Assembly (NCBI GenBank): GCA_003142495.1
Contig: PLMM01000396.1
Location: forward strand, 642 to 10,202
Direction: 5' to 3'
Origin: Gemmatimonadota bacterium
Lineage (GTDB): Bacteria; Gemmatimonadota; Gemmatimonadetes; Gemmatimonadales; Gemmatimonadaceae
DNA: 9,561 bases
A program made the position numbers and the translations under genes. The notes under the pieces were generated by a model. It ran no database searches, was not told the origin of the DNA, and saw only the letters and a program-made list of their open reading frames with translations. This document shows positions 1-7,059 of this stretch, piece after piece. Position 1 is the first letter of the stretch; each line of letters begins with the position of its first letter.

Positions 1-1
1 G

Positions 2-403
2 GAGCTACGCGCCGCAGAGAACGCAGCGGTGCGCGGTGTCGAGACTGTCCTGCTCGTCGAGGACGAGCGGCAAGTGCGCGAGATCGCCAGTCGCATTCTC
101 AAGCGACACGGCTACGTCGTGCTCCTCGCGGCGAGCGGCGCCGAGGCCCTCGCGCTGTCGGCGGCATACGCGTCGACGATTGACCTCGTCATCTCCGATG
201 CCGTGATGCCCGGGATGACCGGCGCCGAGGTGGTGCAGCGACTGCAGGAGCAGCGGCCGGGGCTCAAGGCACTCTTCATGTCGGGCTACACGGACGACGA
301 GATCCTGCGTCGCGGCATCGTGTCGTCGACGGCCGCCTTCATTCAGAAGCCGTTCACGCTCGCGGACTTCGCGCGGGCGGCGCGCGAGGCCCTGGACGGC
401 TGA
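2..403 (+). CDS. C-terminal receiver (REC) domain, probably the tail of a hybrid sensor histidine kinase (5' partial)
   Basis: The visible protein is a complete CheY-like receiver domain that accepts a phosphoryl group in a two-component relay. Numbering from the GTG at 29, it shows the acidic pair E11-D12, the phosphoacceptor D57 in VISDAVMPGMTG, the switch residue S85 in FMSGYTDDE, and K107 in QKPF. All catalytic positions are intact. The frame stays open upstream of that GTG to the window edge (ELRAAENAAV), and the MSGYTDDEILRRG helix is typical of receivers fused behind a histidine kinase. I therefore read this as the last domain of a larger hybrid kinase rather than a free regulator starting at 29. 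No output domain follows: the protein stops about 15 residues after the conserved lysine. The kinase part, if present, lies before the window. Confidence in the domain is very high; the fusion is inferred. Confidence 0.9.
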   Translation, partial: ELRAAENAAVRGVETVLLVEDERQVREIASRILKRHGYVVLLAASGAEALALSAAYASTIDLVISDAVMPGMTGAEVVQRLQEQRPGLKALFMSGYTDDEILRRGIVSSTAAFIQKPFTLADFARAAREALDG

Positions 404-458
404 CGGCGTGCTCGGCGGGAATCGGGAAACTCGCGGGCGTCTCGCGCGTTGACCCGTC

Positions 459-1535
459 ATGTCCACCGACTTGGCAATATCCGCGGCCGAGCCTACGTCA
501 CTTCGCGTGAGCGTGCTCGATCAAACGCCCGTCGCCGAGGGAACCACCGGCGCCGCCGCGCTTCGCAATACGATCGATCTCGCGCGCCTCACCGAGTCTC
601 TCGGCTTTCATCGCTACTGGGTGGCGGAGCATCACGGCAGCCCGATGCTCGCGGGCCCGTCGCCCGAGGTGCTCATCTCGGCGATCGCATCGGTAACGTC
701 GCGGATGCGCATCGGTAGCGGCGGCGTGATGCTCCCGCACTACAGCGCACTCAAGGTCGCCGAGAATTTTAGCGTGCTTGCGGGGCTCTTCGGCGATCGC
801 ATCGATCTCGGACTCGGCCGCGCCGCGGGGACGGACCCGGAGACGGCGTTCGCGTTGCAGCGCGACCGTCGCAAGCGCTCGCCCGACGACTTTCCGCAGC
901 AGCTCGAGGAGCTACTCGGCTATCTCTACGACCGGCTGCCGCGCGAGCATCCGTTCCGCAGACTCACCGCGCTTCCCGGAATGCCGGAGCGCCCCGAGCC
1001 GTGGCTGCTCGGCTCGTCGCACCAGAGCGCGATGTGGGCCGCCGAGCTCGGGCTTCCATATGCGTTTGCGGACTTCATCAATCCGGCTGGCGCCGAGATC
1101 GCTGCGCTCTATCGCGATCAGTTCGCACCGTCGGCGGAGCTCGCGGCGCCACGTGTGATGGTGGCGGTGTCCGCGATCGCTGCAAGTACGAGCGACGAGG
1201 CGCAGCGACTCGCATCGAGCATGCGCATGGCGATCACGATGCTGCGCGCGGGCTCATCGATCGCGATACCGACCGTCGAGACGGCGCTCGACTTCCTCGA
1301 GCGCTATGAATCGCCGCAGACGATGCCGATGGGGCGGCGCGCGGTGATCGGAGCTCCGGATGCGGTGCGAAGCGGGCTGGAGGCTGTGGCGCGCGAGTAC
1401 GGTGCCGACGAGGTGATGGTGGTGACGATCACGCACGATCACGAGGCGCGGCGTCACTCGTACGAGCTGATCGCGGAGGCGTTCGAGCTCGGCCTACCGA
1501 TCGATTCGCAATATCATCGATCGGTTAACTCATAG
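459..1535 (+). CDS. LLM-class flavin-dependent oxidoreductase, MsnO8-like (luciferase-like monooxygenase)
   Basis: This 358-residue protein belongs to the bacterial luciferase-like superfamily, TIM-barrel enzymes that use reduced flavin, usually FMNH2, with oxygen to oxidise a small substrate. Family landmarks appear in order: SVLDQTPVAEGTT (18-30), the WVAEHH motif (54-59), IGSGGVMLPHYSALKVAENF (85-104), GLGRAAGTDP (118-127), and WLLGSS (182-187), with a C-terminal ITHDHEARRHSYELIAEAF helix. The DQTPV opening and the RAAGTDP loop place it with the MsnO8/YhbW-like group; the substrate cannot be told from sequence. The ATG at 459 leaves about 15 residues before the conserved core and has no good Shine-Dalgarno sequence; a GTG at 507 would start right at the core and is the alternative. 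It lies 55 bases after the receiver gene on the same strand. It converges with the small minus-strand gene, overlapping its 3' end by 22 bases. Confidence 0.93.
   Translation: MSTDLAISAAEPTSLRVSVLDQTPVAEGTTGAAALRNTIDLARLTESLGFHRYWVAEHHGSPMLAGPSPEVLISAIASVTSRMRIGSGGVMLPHYSALKVAENFSVLAGLFGDRIDLGLGRAAGTDPETAFALQRDRRKRSPDDFPQQLEELLGYLYDRLPREHPFRRLTALPGMPERPEPWLLGSSHQSAMWAAELGLPYAFADFINPAGAEIAALYRDQFAPSAELAAPRVMVAVSAIAASTSDEAQRLASSMRMAITMLRAGSSIAIPTVETALDFLERYESPQTMPMGRRAVIGAPDAVRSGLEAVAREYGADEVMVVTITHDHEARRHSYELIAEAFELGLPIDSQYHRSVNS
1496..1525. terminator. Perfect 10-bp inverted repeat across the convergent gene ends; possible bidirectional terminator
   Basis: The arm ACCGATCGAT (1496-1505) is followed by a 10-base spacer and its exact reverse complement ATCGATCGGT (1516-1525). 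The structure lies in the last codons of the oxidoreductase and includes the stop codon of the opposing small gene. Neither side has a run of T, so it is not a textbook intrinsic terminator. It is the only strong hairpin where two convergent transcripts must end, which is why I propose the role. The arms are only half G/C and contain the self-complementary GATC/ATCGAT words, so chance or protein binding are alternatives. Confidence 0.4.
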
Positions 1536-1825
1536 TAGCTCTCGATCGCCCACGCGATCACGCGGTCGGTGTAGAGCACGCGATGCGCGTCCGTAGCGTC
1601 GTCGAGCGCGATCTCTCGCACGAGCGCCTTGAGCGCGCGCACCACCTTCTCCGGCGGGCAGCGATGCACGCGCGCATTCACCGCGCATGCGCGCACCGCG
1701 TCGCGCAGCACGCGCGGATCGTGACGAGTCGATTTTCGCGCCGCGCGCAGCGCGTCGGCGATGGCGGCTAGCTCCGCGCGAAAGCCCGCGGACTCCTCGT
1801 ACTGCTCGGCCACCGGTTCTGTCAT
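1514..1825 (-). CDS. Small uncharacterised protein, 103 residues
   Basis: I do not recognise a named family. The protein is soluble, probably all helical, with no signal peptide or membrane segment. It has an acidic start (MTEPVAEQYEE), a basic stretch (RAARKSTRHDPRVLRD, about 28-43), a central CPPEKVVRALKALVRE segment (about 56-71) and an aromatic end (VIAWAIESYYELTDR). The PPE-K/R-V-hxxLK pattern resembles short hypothetical proteins I associate with Gemmatimonadota, from memory only. The ATG at 1825 lies 28 bases after the DUF2723 stop on the same strand, so the two are probably cotranscribed. No clear ribosome site precedes it. Its 3' end overlaps the opposing oxidoreductase gene by 22 bases. 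The coherent, balanced composition contrasts with the Arg-rich shadow frames nearby, which supports it being real. Confidence 0.7.
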   Translation of the reverse strand: MTEPVAEQYEESAGFRAELAAIADALRAARKSTRHDPRVLRDAVRACAVNARVHRCPPEKVVRALKALVREIALDDATDAHRVLYTDRVIAWAIESYYELTDR

Positions 1826-1853
1826 CGCCGCCGCGTGCCGGCGTCCACCCGGC

Positions 1854-4115
1854 TCATTTGTGCTGGCGCTTCCCCGTATCGGTCATCTTCACGCCACTGC
1901 CCGTGTCCTCACCGAGCGGCACCGCCGTCGCTGGCGGCGGCACTTGCGGGTTGAACAGCCGGCTCAGATCCGTCGCGTCGGCAAGCGCGCGTGCCGTCTC
2001 CATCAGCTTCCTCGACTCGGCACTGTCGCCGCGCTGCGCCGCGATGTCAGCGAGATCAACGGCCGAGGTGATGTAGATGTAGGGAATGCCGACCGATGCC
2101 TTGTCGACCCACAGCCCGCGCTTGATCACTGCCTGCGGCCCGAGGAAATCGTTGTGCCACAGGTCGTGCGTGCGCGTGACGTCGACGAAGCCCTCGCCCT
2201 GCAGCAGCACGGTGTCCTTGCCTGGAACCGGCGGATTCGGAAGGAGCTTGCGCGCAAGCCCCTGCGTCAGCAGGTACTGCCCGAGCCCGAGCACATCTTG
2301 CGGATAGCCGCCCGCGGTGCGGCTGAAGTAGATCGGGCGATTCGGATAGTCATCCTTGATCATCAGCAGCACGACAATGTCCGCCTTCGCGAGCACCTGC
2401 GGCTTGATCGTCGCCTCGATCGAACCCTTCTTGAACAGTTCCGCCTGGCGAACCTCCTGATACTCCGGGATGCTGTCCGCCTGCGCTGTCGTCATGTGGA
2501 GCGGCGGCCCCTTCGGCATCGGCCACTCCTTGCCGCGATACACCGCGGGTCCCTTCGCCGCATCGTACGGATACACGGGGCGACGCACGAGCTGGCGCAC
2601 GTACCAATCGGTGTTGAGCAGCGATGTGCACAGCACGAGCACGTCCTTGCGAACCCCTTCCACTTCCTGCGCGTACCAGAGCGGGAAGGTGTCGTTGTCG
2701 CCGGCCGTGATCAGCACACCGTACGGCTCGACGGAATCCAGCAGATCATGTGCGAACGCGAAGGTGTCCGTCTGTCCTGCGCGCGAGGCCGCCTTCCAGT
2801 TCGTGAACAGCGGAATGAGCGCCAGCGCGAGGAACCACGACGAGTAGATCCACGACTGCCGGCGCGGCACCTCGATCGTCTCGCGCCCGATCTTCACCTC
2901 CTCATTGCCGAAGAGCGACGCGAACCCTTCCCAGATGTAGACCATGCCGAGCGCGGTCCACACCCCCCACGCGGAGAACGCGACGATGAAGAAGTAGTCG
3001 CGGTCGCGAACCTCACAGTTGATGTCCGGCGGATTGCCGAGCGCCGCGCACTGCGAGTGCCCGTACTTGAAGTTGAGATAGTAGATGAGCACGAGGGTGA
3101 GCGTCAGCATGAACGTTCCGAGATACCAGAACGACTTGCGATCGCGCTTGAAGTGCACCCACCCGCCCATGAGGCCGAGGAGCATGTACGCGGACGCGAG
3201 AATCCGCTGGAGAGTCGGCCAGTGATCCTTCGCATCCCGCAGCCACTGCCAGCGGAAGTACAGCCAGAACATGCCGAGCTGCCCGTCGAAGAAGGGCGCC
3301 TGGCGATCGGTGAGCGCCGGCTTGCCGTATTGACCGCGATTGAAGTTGTACCAGAAAGACGTCCACGTCGTGGGCTCGCCTTCGTTGATCGCAGGGAAGT
3401 GCGCGGCGCGAATCGGCTGCGTGAGGAACGGCGTCATGCCGAGCAGCAGTGCGCCAACGCTCGCCACGACCAACTTCCAGCGCAGCAGCGTGTGCGGCCG
3501 GCGCACCAGCACCGCAACGACCACCGCCGGCCCCGCGAGAAAGCCCATCATGTGATTCGCGTAGCCGAGGCCGAGCAGGTACGCGATCACGACGAGCAGT
3601 CGATCGGCATCCGGACCGTCGGGATCGTCCGACCACCGCACCGTGAGCCACGAGATGATCGCGAGCCCCATCAGCGACACCGTGTACACCTTCTCGTTCA
3701 CCACCGACTGATTCCACACGGTGAACGCAGTCGCACCGATGACCGCCGCGAGCACGCCGCCCACGATCCGCTGCCAGCGCTCCACGAGCCAGCCCACCAG
3801 GATCCGCTCGGTGACCAAGAACCACATCCCCGCCGACACCGCGCTCGTGAGCGCCGCGAGAATGTTTATCTTCGTCGCGACGTTGAGCGGGCCGAGCGGC
3901 AGGATCGCGAAGAGACGTCCGATGAGCACGAACAGCGGATTGCCCGGCGGATGCGGAATGCCGAGCACGTACGCCGCGGAGATGTACTCGCTGGTGTCCC
4001 ACATCGCCGTCGAGGGCGCGAGCGTCGCGCAGTAGAGCGCGAACACGGCAAGCGAGGTGATCGTCGCGGCCAGGTAGGACGGACGGTAGTCGAGATCGGT
4101 GCTCTTCGGTGGCAT
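1854..4115 (-). CDS. DUF2723 (TMEM260-like) membrane glycosyltransferase, probable protein O-mannosyltransferase type
   Basis: This 753-residue protein has roughly eleven or twelve hydrophobic segments in residues 14-440, followed by a soluble C-terminal domain that should face the periplasm. Family signatures are clear. The first extracytoplasmic loop holds MWDTSEY, with D40 and E43 in the place of the acidic pair of GT-C glycosyltransferases, and then GIPHPPGNPLF (52-62). The other signatures are EVRDRDYFF (368-376) and AGDNDTFPLWYAQEVEGVRKDV from 471. GT-C enzymes move sugars from polyprenyl-phosphate donors, and the human relative TMEM260 O-mannosylates Ig-like IPT domains of receptors; the bacterial donor and acceptor here are unknown. 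The C-terminal domain looks shorter than in the large Bacteroidetes members, and the tail (from about 715) is Pro-rich and disordered. The gene starts at the ATG at 4115, with no good Shine-Dalgarno sequence. It lies 96 bases after purH and 28 before the small gene. Confidence 0.9.
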   Translation of the reverse strand: MPPKSTDLDYRPSYLAATITSLAVFALYCATLAPSTAMWDTSEYISAAYVLGIPHPPGNPLFVLIGRLFAILPLGPLNVATKINILAALTSAVSAGMWFLVTERILVGWLVERWQRIVGGVLAAVIGATAFTVWNQSVVNEKVYTVSLMGLAIISWLTVRWSDDPDGPDADRLLVVIAYLLGLGYANHMMGFLAGPAVVVAVLVRRPHTLLRWKLVVASVGALLLGMTPFLTQPIRAAHFPAINEGEPTTWTSFWYNFNRGQYGKPALTDRQAPFFDGQLGMFWLYFRWQWLRDAKDHWPTLQRILASAYMLLGLMGGWVHFKRDRKSFWYLGTFMLTLTLVLIYYLNFKYGHSQCAALGNPPDINCEVRDRDYFFIVAFSAWGVWTALGMVYIWEGFASLFGNEEVKIGRETIEVPRRQSWIYSSWFLALALIPLFTNWKAASRAGQTDTFAFAHDLLDSVEPYGVLITAGDNDTFPLWYAQEVEGVRKDVLVLCTSLLNTDWYVRQLVRRPVYPYDAAKGPAVYRGKEWPMPKGPPLHMTTAQADSIPEYQEVRQAELFKKGSIEATIKPQVLAKADIVVLLMIKDDYPNRPIYFSRTAGGYPQDVLGLGQYLLTQGLARKLLPNPPVPGKDTVLLQGEGFVDVTRTHDLWHNDFLGPQAVIKRGLWVDKASVGIPYIYITSAVDLADIAAQRGDSAESRKLMETARALADATDLSRLFNPQVPPPATAVPLGEDTGSGVKMTDTGKRQHK

Positions 4116-4141
4116 AGGCTCGGGTTTGGAAGCGCGCGAGT

Positions 4142-4159
4142 GCCGGCGCTGCGGCCGGC
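4142..4159 (-). terminator. GC-only hairpin in the purH / DUF2723 intergenic gap; weak terminator or leader structure
   Basis: The 96-base gap 4116-4211 is the longest non-coding stretch in the minus-strand gene string. It holds GCCGGC (4142-4147), a 6-base spacer, and GCCGGC again (4154-4159), giving a 6-bp all-GC stem. No T-run follows, so intrinsic termination of the purH transcript is uncertain. It could equally be a structure in the leader of the DUF2723 mRNA, whose start codon is 26 bases downstream. Each arm is self-palindromic, and such words are common in GC-rich DNA. Confidence 0.3.
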
Positions 4160-4211
4160 CCGGATCAGCAATGCAAGATGGTCCGCTCGCCGGAATCAGG
4201 CAACGAGTGCG

Positions 4212-5747
4212 CTAGTGGCGGAAGAGTCGTGAGCCCGTGAAGACCATCGCGATCTCGCGCTCGTTCGCCGCCTCGATCACCTCGGCGTCGCGCACCGACC
4301 CGCCCGGCTGGATGATCGCCGTCACCCCCGCCTCGGCCGCATGGTCGACGCCGTCGCGGAAGGGGAAGAATGCATCGGAGCCGAGCACCGAGCCCGCGGG
4401 ATCGAAGCCGGTGCTCCGCGCCTTGTGCACGGCGAGGAAGCTCGCGTCGACGCGCGACATCTGCCCGGCGCCTATTCCGATCGTCGCGCCGCCGCGCGCG
4501 AGCACGATCGCGTTCGACTTGACGCTCGCCACCGCGCGCCATGCGAACAGCAGATCGTCGCGCTCGGCGTTGGTTGGTGCGCGCTTCGTCACCACGTTCC
4601 AGCTCTGCAAACTGTGATCGATCGAGGGACGGTCCTGCACGAGCACGCCGCCGCGCACGCGCTTGAAGTCGAGCGCGCCGGCGGGCCACGACGCTTTGCC
4701 CTCGAGCACGCGCAAATTTTTCTTCCGGCCGAGAATTTCGATCGCGGCAGGAGTGAACGACGGCGCCACGAGGCACTCGACGAAGAGGCTCGAGATGACA
4801 TCGGCGAGCTTCTCGTCCACCGGCACGTTGAAGGAGATCACGCTGCCGAACGCCGACTGGGGGTCGCACGCGAGCGCCTTCTGATACGCCTCGAGCGCGG
4901 TGGGCGCTATCGCGAGGCCGCACGGCGACGTGTGCTTCACGATGGCGCAGCAGGGCGCGCCGTCGCCGAGTGTGTCGCTCGCGAGGAGCGCGCCCTCGAG
5001 ATCGAGGAGATTGTTGAAGCTCAGCTCCTTCCCGCCGTGCTGCACGAGCGACGCGAGCCCGGCGCCGCGATGCTCGACGTAGAACGCGGCTTCCTGTCCG
5101 GGATTTTCGCCGTAGCGCAGCGACTGCGCGCGCTCGAAGGAGAGCGGCACCGTCTCGGGAAAGCGCTCGTCGCGCTGCTTCGCAAACCACCCCGCGATCG
5201 CCGCGTCGTACGACGCCGTGTGCGCGTACGTCTTCTCGGCCAGCAGCTGCCGCAGGTCGAGATCGTCGGCGCCGGCCTCGAGCGCCGCGAGCACCTTCTC
5301 GTAATCCGTCGGATCGACGATCACGTACACCGACGCGAAGTTTTTCGCGGCGGAGCGAAGCATCGAGGGGCCGCCGATGTCGATGTGCTCGATCACCTCT
5401 TCGGGGCGGACGTTCGCGCGCGCGGCCGTCTCGCGGAAGGGATAGAGATTGACGGCGACGAGATCGATCGGCGTGATGTCGTGTTGTGCGAGCGCCTCCA
5501 TGTGCTCTGGCATGTCGCGTCGCGCGAGGAGTCCGCCGTGCACCGCAGGGTGCAGCGTCTTCACGCGGCCGTCGAGCATCTCCGGAAAGCCGGTGATGTC
5601 GGCGACGTCCTGGGTGGCGATGCCCGCCTCGCGCAGCGCGCGCGCGGTGCCGCCGGTGGAGATGATCTCCCACCCGCGCGAAGTGAGTGTGCGCGCCAGC
5701 TCGGCAACGCCTGTCTTGTCGGAAACGGAGATGAGAGCGCGCGGCAT
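4212..5747 (-). CDS. purH: Bifunctional AICAR formyltransferase / IMP cyclohydrolase
   Basis: PurH catalyses the last two steps of IMP synthesis: formyl transfer from 10-formyl-tetrahydrofolate to AICAR, then ring closure to IMP, in the cytoplasm. The 511 residues match the usual family length. The N-terminal cyclohydrolase (MGS-like) domain shows STGGTARAL (30-38), ITGFPEMLDGRVKTLHPAVH (51-70), VNLYPF (99-104) and IDIGGPSMLRSAAKNF (122-137). The formyltransferase part shows LRYGENPGQ (210-218), GKELSFNNLLDLEGAL (239-254), the catalytic K271-H272 in VKHTSPCG, DPQSAFG (295-301), SNAIVLARGGATIGIGAGQM (411-430), and SDAFFPFRDG (457-466) with an FRH end. Two usually conserved spots differ: GENPGQ for the common GENPHQ, and KHTSPCG for KHANPCG. 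I chose the ATG at 5747 because MPRALISVSDKTG is the canonical opening; an in-frame extension upstream overlaps purN and has no homology. It lies 19 bases after purN, with no clear Shine-Dalgarno sequence, which suggests translation linked to purN. Confidence 0.98.
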   Translation of the reverse strand: MPRALISVSDKTGVAELARTLTSRGWEIISTGGTARALREAGIATQDVADITGFPEMLDGRVKTLHPAVHGGLLARRDMPEHMEALAQHDITPIDLVAVNLYPFRETAARANVRPEEVIEHIDIGGPSMLRSAAKNFASVYVIVDPTDYEKVLAALEAGADDLDLRQLLAEKTYAHTASYDAAIAGWFAKQRDERFPETVPLSFERAQSLRYGENPGQEAAFYVEHRGAGLASLVQHGGKELSFNNLLDLEGALLASDTLGDGAPCCAIVKHTSPCGLAIAPTALEAYQKALACDPQSAFGSVISFNVPVDEKLADVISSLFVECLVAPSFTPAAIEILGRKKNLRVLEGKASWPAGALDFKRVRGGVLVQDRPSIDHSLQSWNVVTKRAPTNAERDDLLFAWRAVASVKSNAIVLARGGATIGIGAGQMSRVDASFLAVHKARSTGFDPAGSVLGSDAFFPFRDGVDHAAEAGVTAIIQPGGSVRDAEVIEAANEREIAMVFTGSRLFRH

Positions 5748-5766
5748 GACGTGGGGAAGAGGACGG

Positions 5767-6471
5767 TCAGGCGGAGAGGGCGATGCCAATCGCGTTTCTG
5801 AGCGCGGCATCGTCGAGAGAATCGAGCACGAAGGCTGCTTCGTCCAGCTTGGGGAGATGCATGTGCGTCGCGCGACCGTTCGCGTCGAGCGCGATGCGTG
5901 ACTGCGCGACGGCGAGCACGGCGGGCGGATAGAGCGCGTGCTCGACGCGCAGCACGCGCGCTGCAAGCGCCTGCACCGTGTCGCCGGAGAGAACGGGGAC
6001 GGGCCACTGCGCGATGATCGCGCCGTGATCGTAGCGTTCGTCCACGAAGTGCACGGTCGCGCCGGACACGCGCGCGCCGGCCGAGATCACGGCGGCGTGT
6101 ACGCGCAGGCCGTACATGCCGCGCCCACCGAAGGCAGGGAGGAGCGCCGGATGCACGTTCACGATCCGGCCGCGATACGCGTTGACGACGACCCCGGGGA
6201 TGAGCCGCATGTACCCCGCGAGCACGACCAGGTCGATGCGATGAGAGCTCAGCTGCGCGAGCAGCAGCTCGCCGCCCATCGTGCCGCCATCGATGGCCTT
6301 GGCGGCGATGTCACGCGAGCGCGCGAAGGCGAGCGCGCCGGCGTCCGCGTGATCGGAGAGCACGAGCGCGAGATGCGCGAGCGCGTCGCGCCCGCTGCGC
6401 GCGAGATACTCGTGCAGCGCGCGCAGATTGGAGCCGCGGCCGGATGCGAGCACCGCCAGGCGCGTGGACAT
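5767..6471 (-). CDS. purN: Phosphoribosylglycinamide (GAR) formyltransferase
   Basis: PurN transfers a formyl group from 10-formyl-tetrahydrofolate to GAR, the third step of purine synthesis. Motifs include the phosphate-binding start LAVLASGRGSNL (5-16), LVVLAGYMRLIP (81-92), and the catalytic set N105 and H107 in NVHPALLPAF plus D148 in VDERYDHGAII. The folate/GAR loop FGGRGMYGLRVHAAVI (114-129) is of the type seen in Bacteroidetes-like PurN. At 234 residues it is longer than the roughly 210 of E. coli PurN; the extra part is a C-terminal tail of about 25-30 residues (HLPKLDEAAFVLDSLDD and on). The gene is 9 bases after the HAD phosphatase and 19 before purH. This pairs the two formyl-folate-dependent enzymes of the pathway in one transcript. 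Confidence 0.97.
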   Translation of the reverse strand: MSTRLAVLASGRGSNLRALHEYLARSGRDALAHLALVLSDHADAGALAFARSRDIAAKAIDGGTMGGELLLAQLSSHRIDLVVLAGYMRLIPGVVVNAYRGRIVNVHPALLPAFGGRGMYGLRVHAAVISAGARVSGATVHFVDERYDHGAIIAQWPVPVLSGDTVQALAARVLRVEHALYPPAVLAVAQSRIALDANGRATHMHLPKLDEAAFVLDSLDDAALRNAIGIALSA

Positions 6472-6480
6472 GTGCTGAGT

Positions 6481-7059
6481 CTACCCGCCTTTTGGCGGTG
6501 CAGATAGAGGGAGCGAGGACAGGATCCGATTGACCGCCGAATCGAGGTTCGTCGAGATCGCGAAGCCGTCGCGCGCGGCAACGACATCGCCGCCGGGGGT
6601 GGTGTCGCGCGGCACGAGGATGCCGTGGCCACCGAAGAGCCTGGCCGGCTGGATGTCGCGCAGCCGGTCGCCAACGTACCACGACCTGGCGAGGTCGAGA
6701 TTGTGCGCCGCGGCCGCCTCCAGGTACATCGCGGGACCGGGCTTGCGGCAGTCGCACGCCGGTGGCGCCTCGGGATTGTGCGGACAATAGTACGTCGTGA
6801 GCACCTGCGCGCTCGCGGCCGCGAGCAGTTCGTCGATGCGCACGCGCACGGACTCGTACTCCTCCACCGAGAAGAGGCCGCGCCCGATCCCCGATTGATT
6901 CGAGACCACAATGATCGGTATCCCCGCCGCGTTGATGCGCGCGATCGCAGCTGCGGCGCCTGGAATCAGTCGCACGTTGTCGGGCTTCGAAACGTGAATC
7001 GTGTCCACGTTGATCGTGCCGTCGCGATCGAGAAAGAGCGCTGGGCGGGGATCGCTCAT
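6481..7059 (-). CDS. gmhB: HAD-family phosphatase, GmhB-type (D-glycero-D-manno-heptose 1,7-bisphosphate 7-phosphatase)
   Basis: This 192-residue HIII-type HAD hydrolase most resembles GmhB, which removes the 7-phosphate of heptose bisphosphate on the way to ADP- or GDP-heptose for LPS core or surface glycans. It shows the nucleophile motif FLDRDGTIN with D11 and D13, motif II VVSNQSGIGRG (51-61), and the zinc site C92-x-H94 with C102-x-C104 in YYCPHNPEAPPACDCRKPGP. K106 follows, and motif IV is YVGDRLRDI with D131 and D135. The CxH...CxC zinc loop and NQSGIGRG separate GmhB from most other HADs; the N-terminal half of HisB (histidinol phosphatase) shares this layout and is the main alternative. 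The ATG at 7059 overlaps the upstream lipoprotein stop as ATGA. No Shine-Dalgarno sequence is visible, so translational coupling is likely. purN starts 9 bases after its stop. Confidence 0.9.
   Translation of the reverse strand: MSDPRPALFLDRDGTINVDTIHVSKPDNVRLIPGAAAAIARINAAGIPIIVVSNQSGIGRGLFSVEEYESVRVRIDELLAAASAQVLTTYYCPHNPEAPPACDCRKPGPAMYLEAAAAHNLDLARSWYVGDRLRDIQPARLFGGHGILVPRDTTPGGDVVAARDGFAISTNLDSAVNRILSSLPLSAPPKGG
6485..6498. other. Short hairpin at the gmhB 3' end, just before purN
   Basis: On the minus strand CCGCC, four A, and GGCGG form a 5-bp stem-loop in the last codons of gmhB (encoding PPKGG), directly before its TAG. The GGCGGG made by the right arm and next base ends 12 bases upstream of the purN ATG, and it is the only purine-rich candidate ribosome site there. 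The hairpin could thus mask it until ribosomes finishing gmhB open it. The stem is short, so this is tentative. Confidence 0.25.

Noticed and set aside
449..480. TTGACC just before the oxidoreductase, resembling a -35 box
   Set aside because: No acceptable -10 element follows at normal spacing, and the transcript would start inside the chosen coding region.
4160..4205. TTGCCT followed after 17 bases by CATCTT on the minus strand, as a promoter for the DUF2723 gene
   Set aside because: Only 4 of 6 and 3 of 6 consensus bases match, which is expected by chance in a gap of this size.
1761..4232. An 823-codon open frame on the plus strand antisense to the DUF2723 gene
   Set aside because: It encodes an Arg/His/Glu-rich product with no domain and exactly opposes a well-supported membrane protein. 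It is a by-product of GC-rich codon use, which leaves few stops in the opposite strand.
4341..5801. A 486-codon plus-strand frame opposite purH, and a 502-codon minus-strand frame (4165-5673) in another phase of purH
   Set aside because: Both are low-complexity Arg-rich shadows of purH, whose own frame matches the family from end to end.
5748..5966. In-frame N-terminal extension of purH by 73 codons
   Set aside because: The extension lies over purN in another phase and shows no homology; MPRALISVSDKTG at 5747 is the canonical PurH start.
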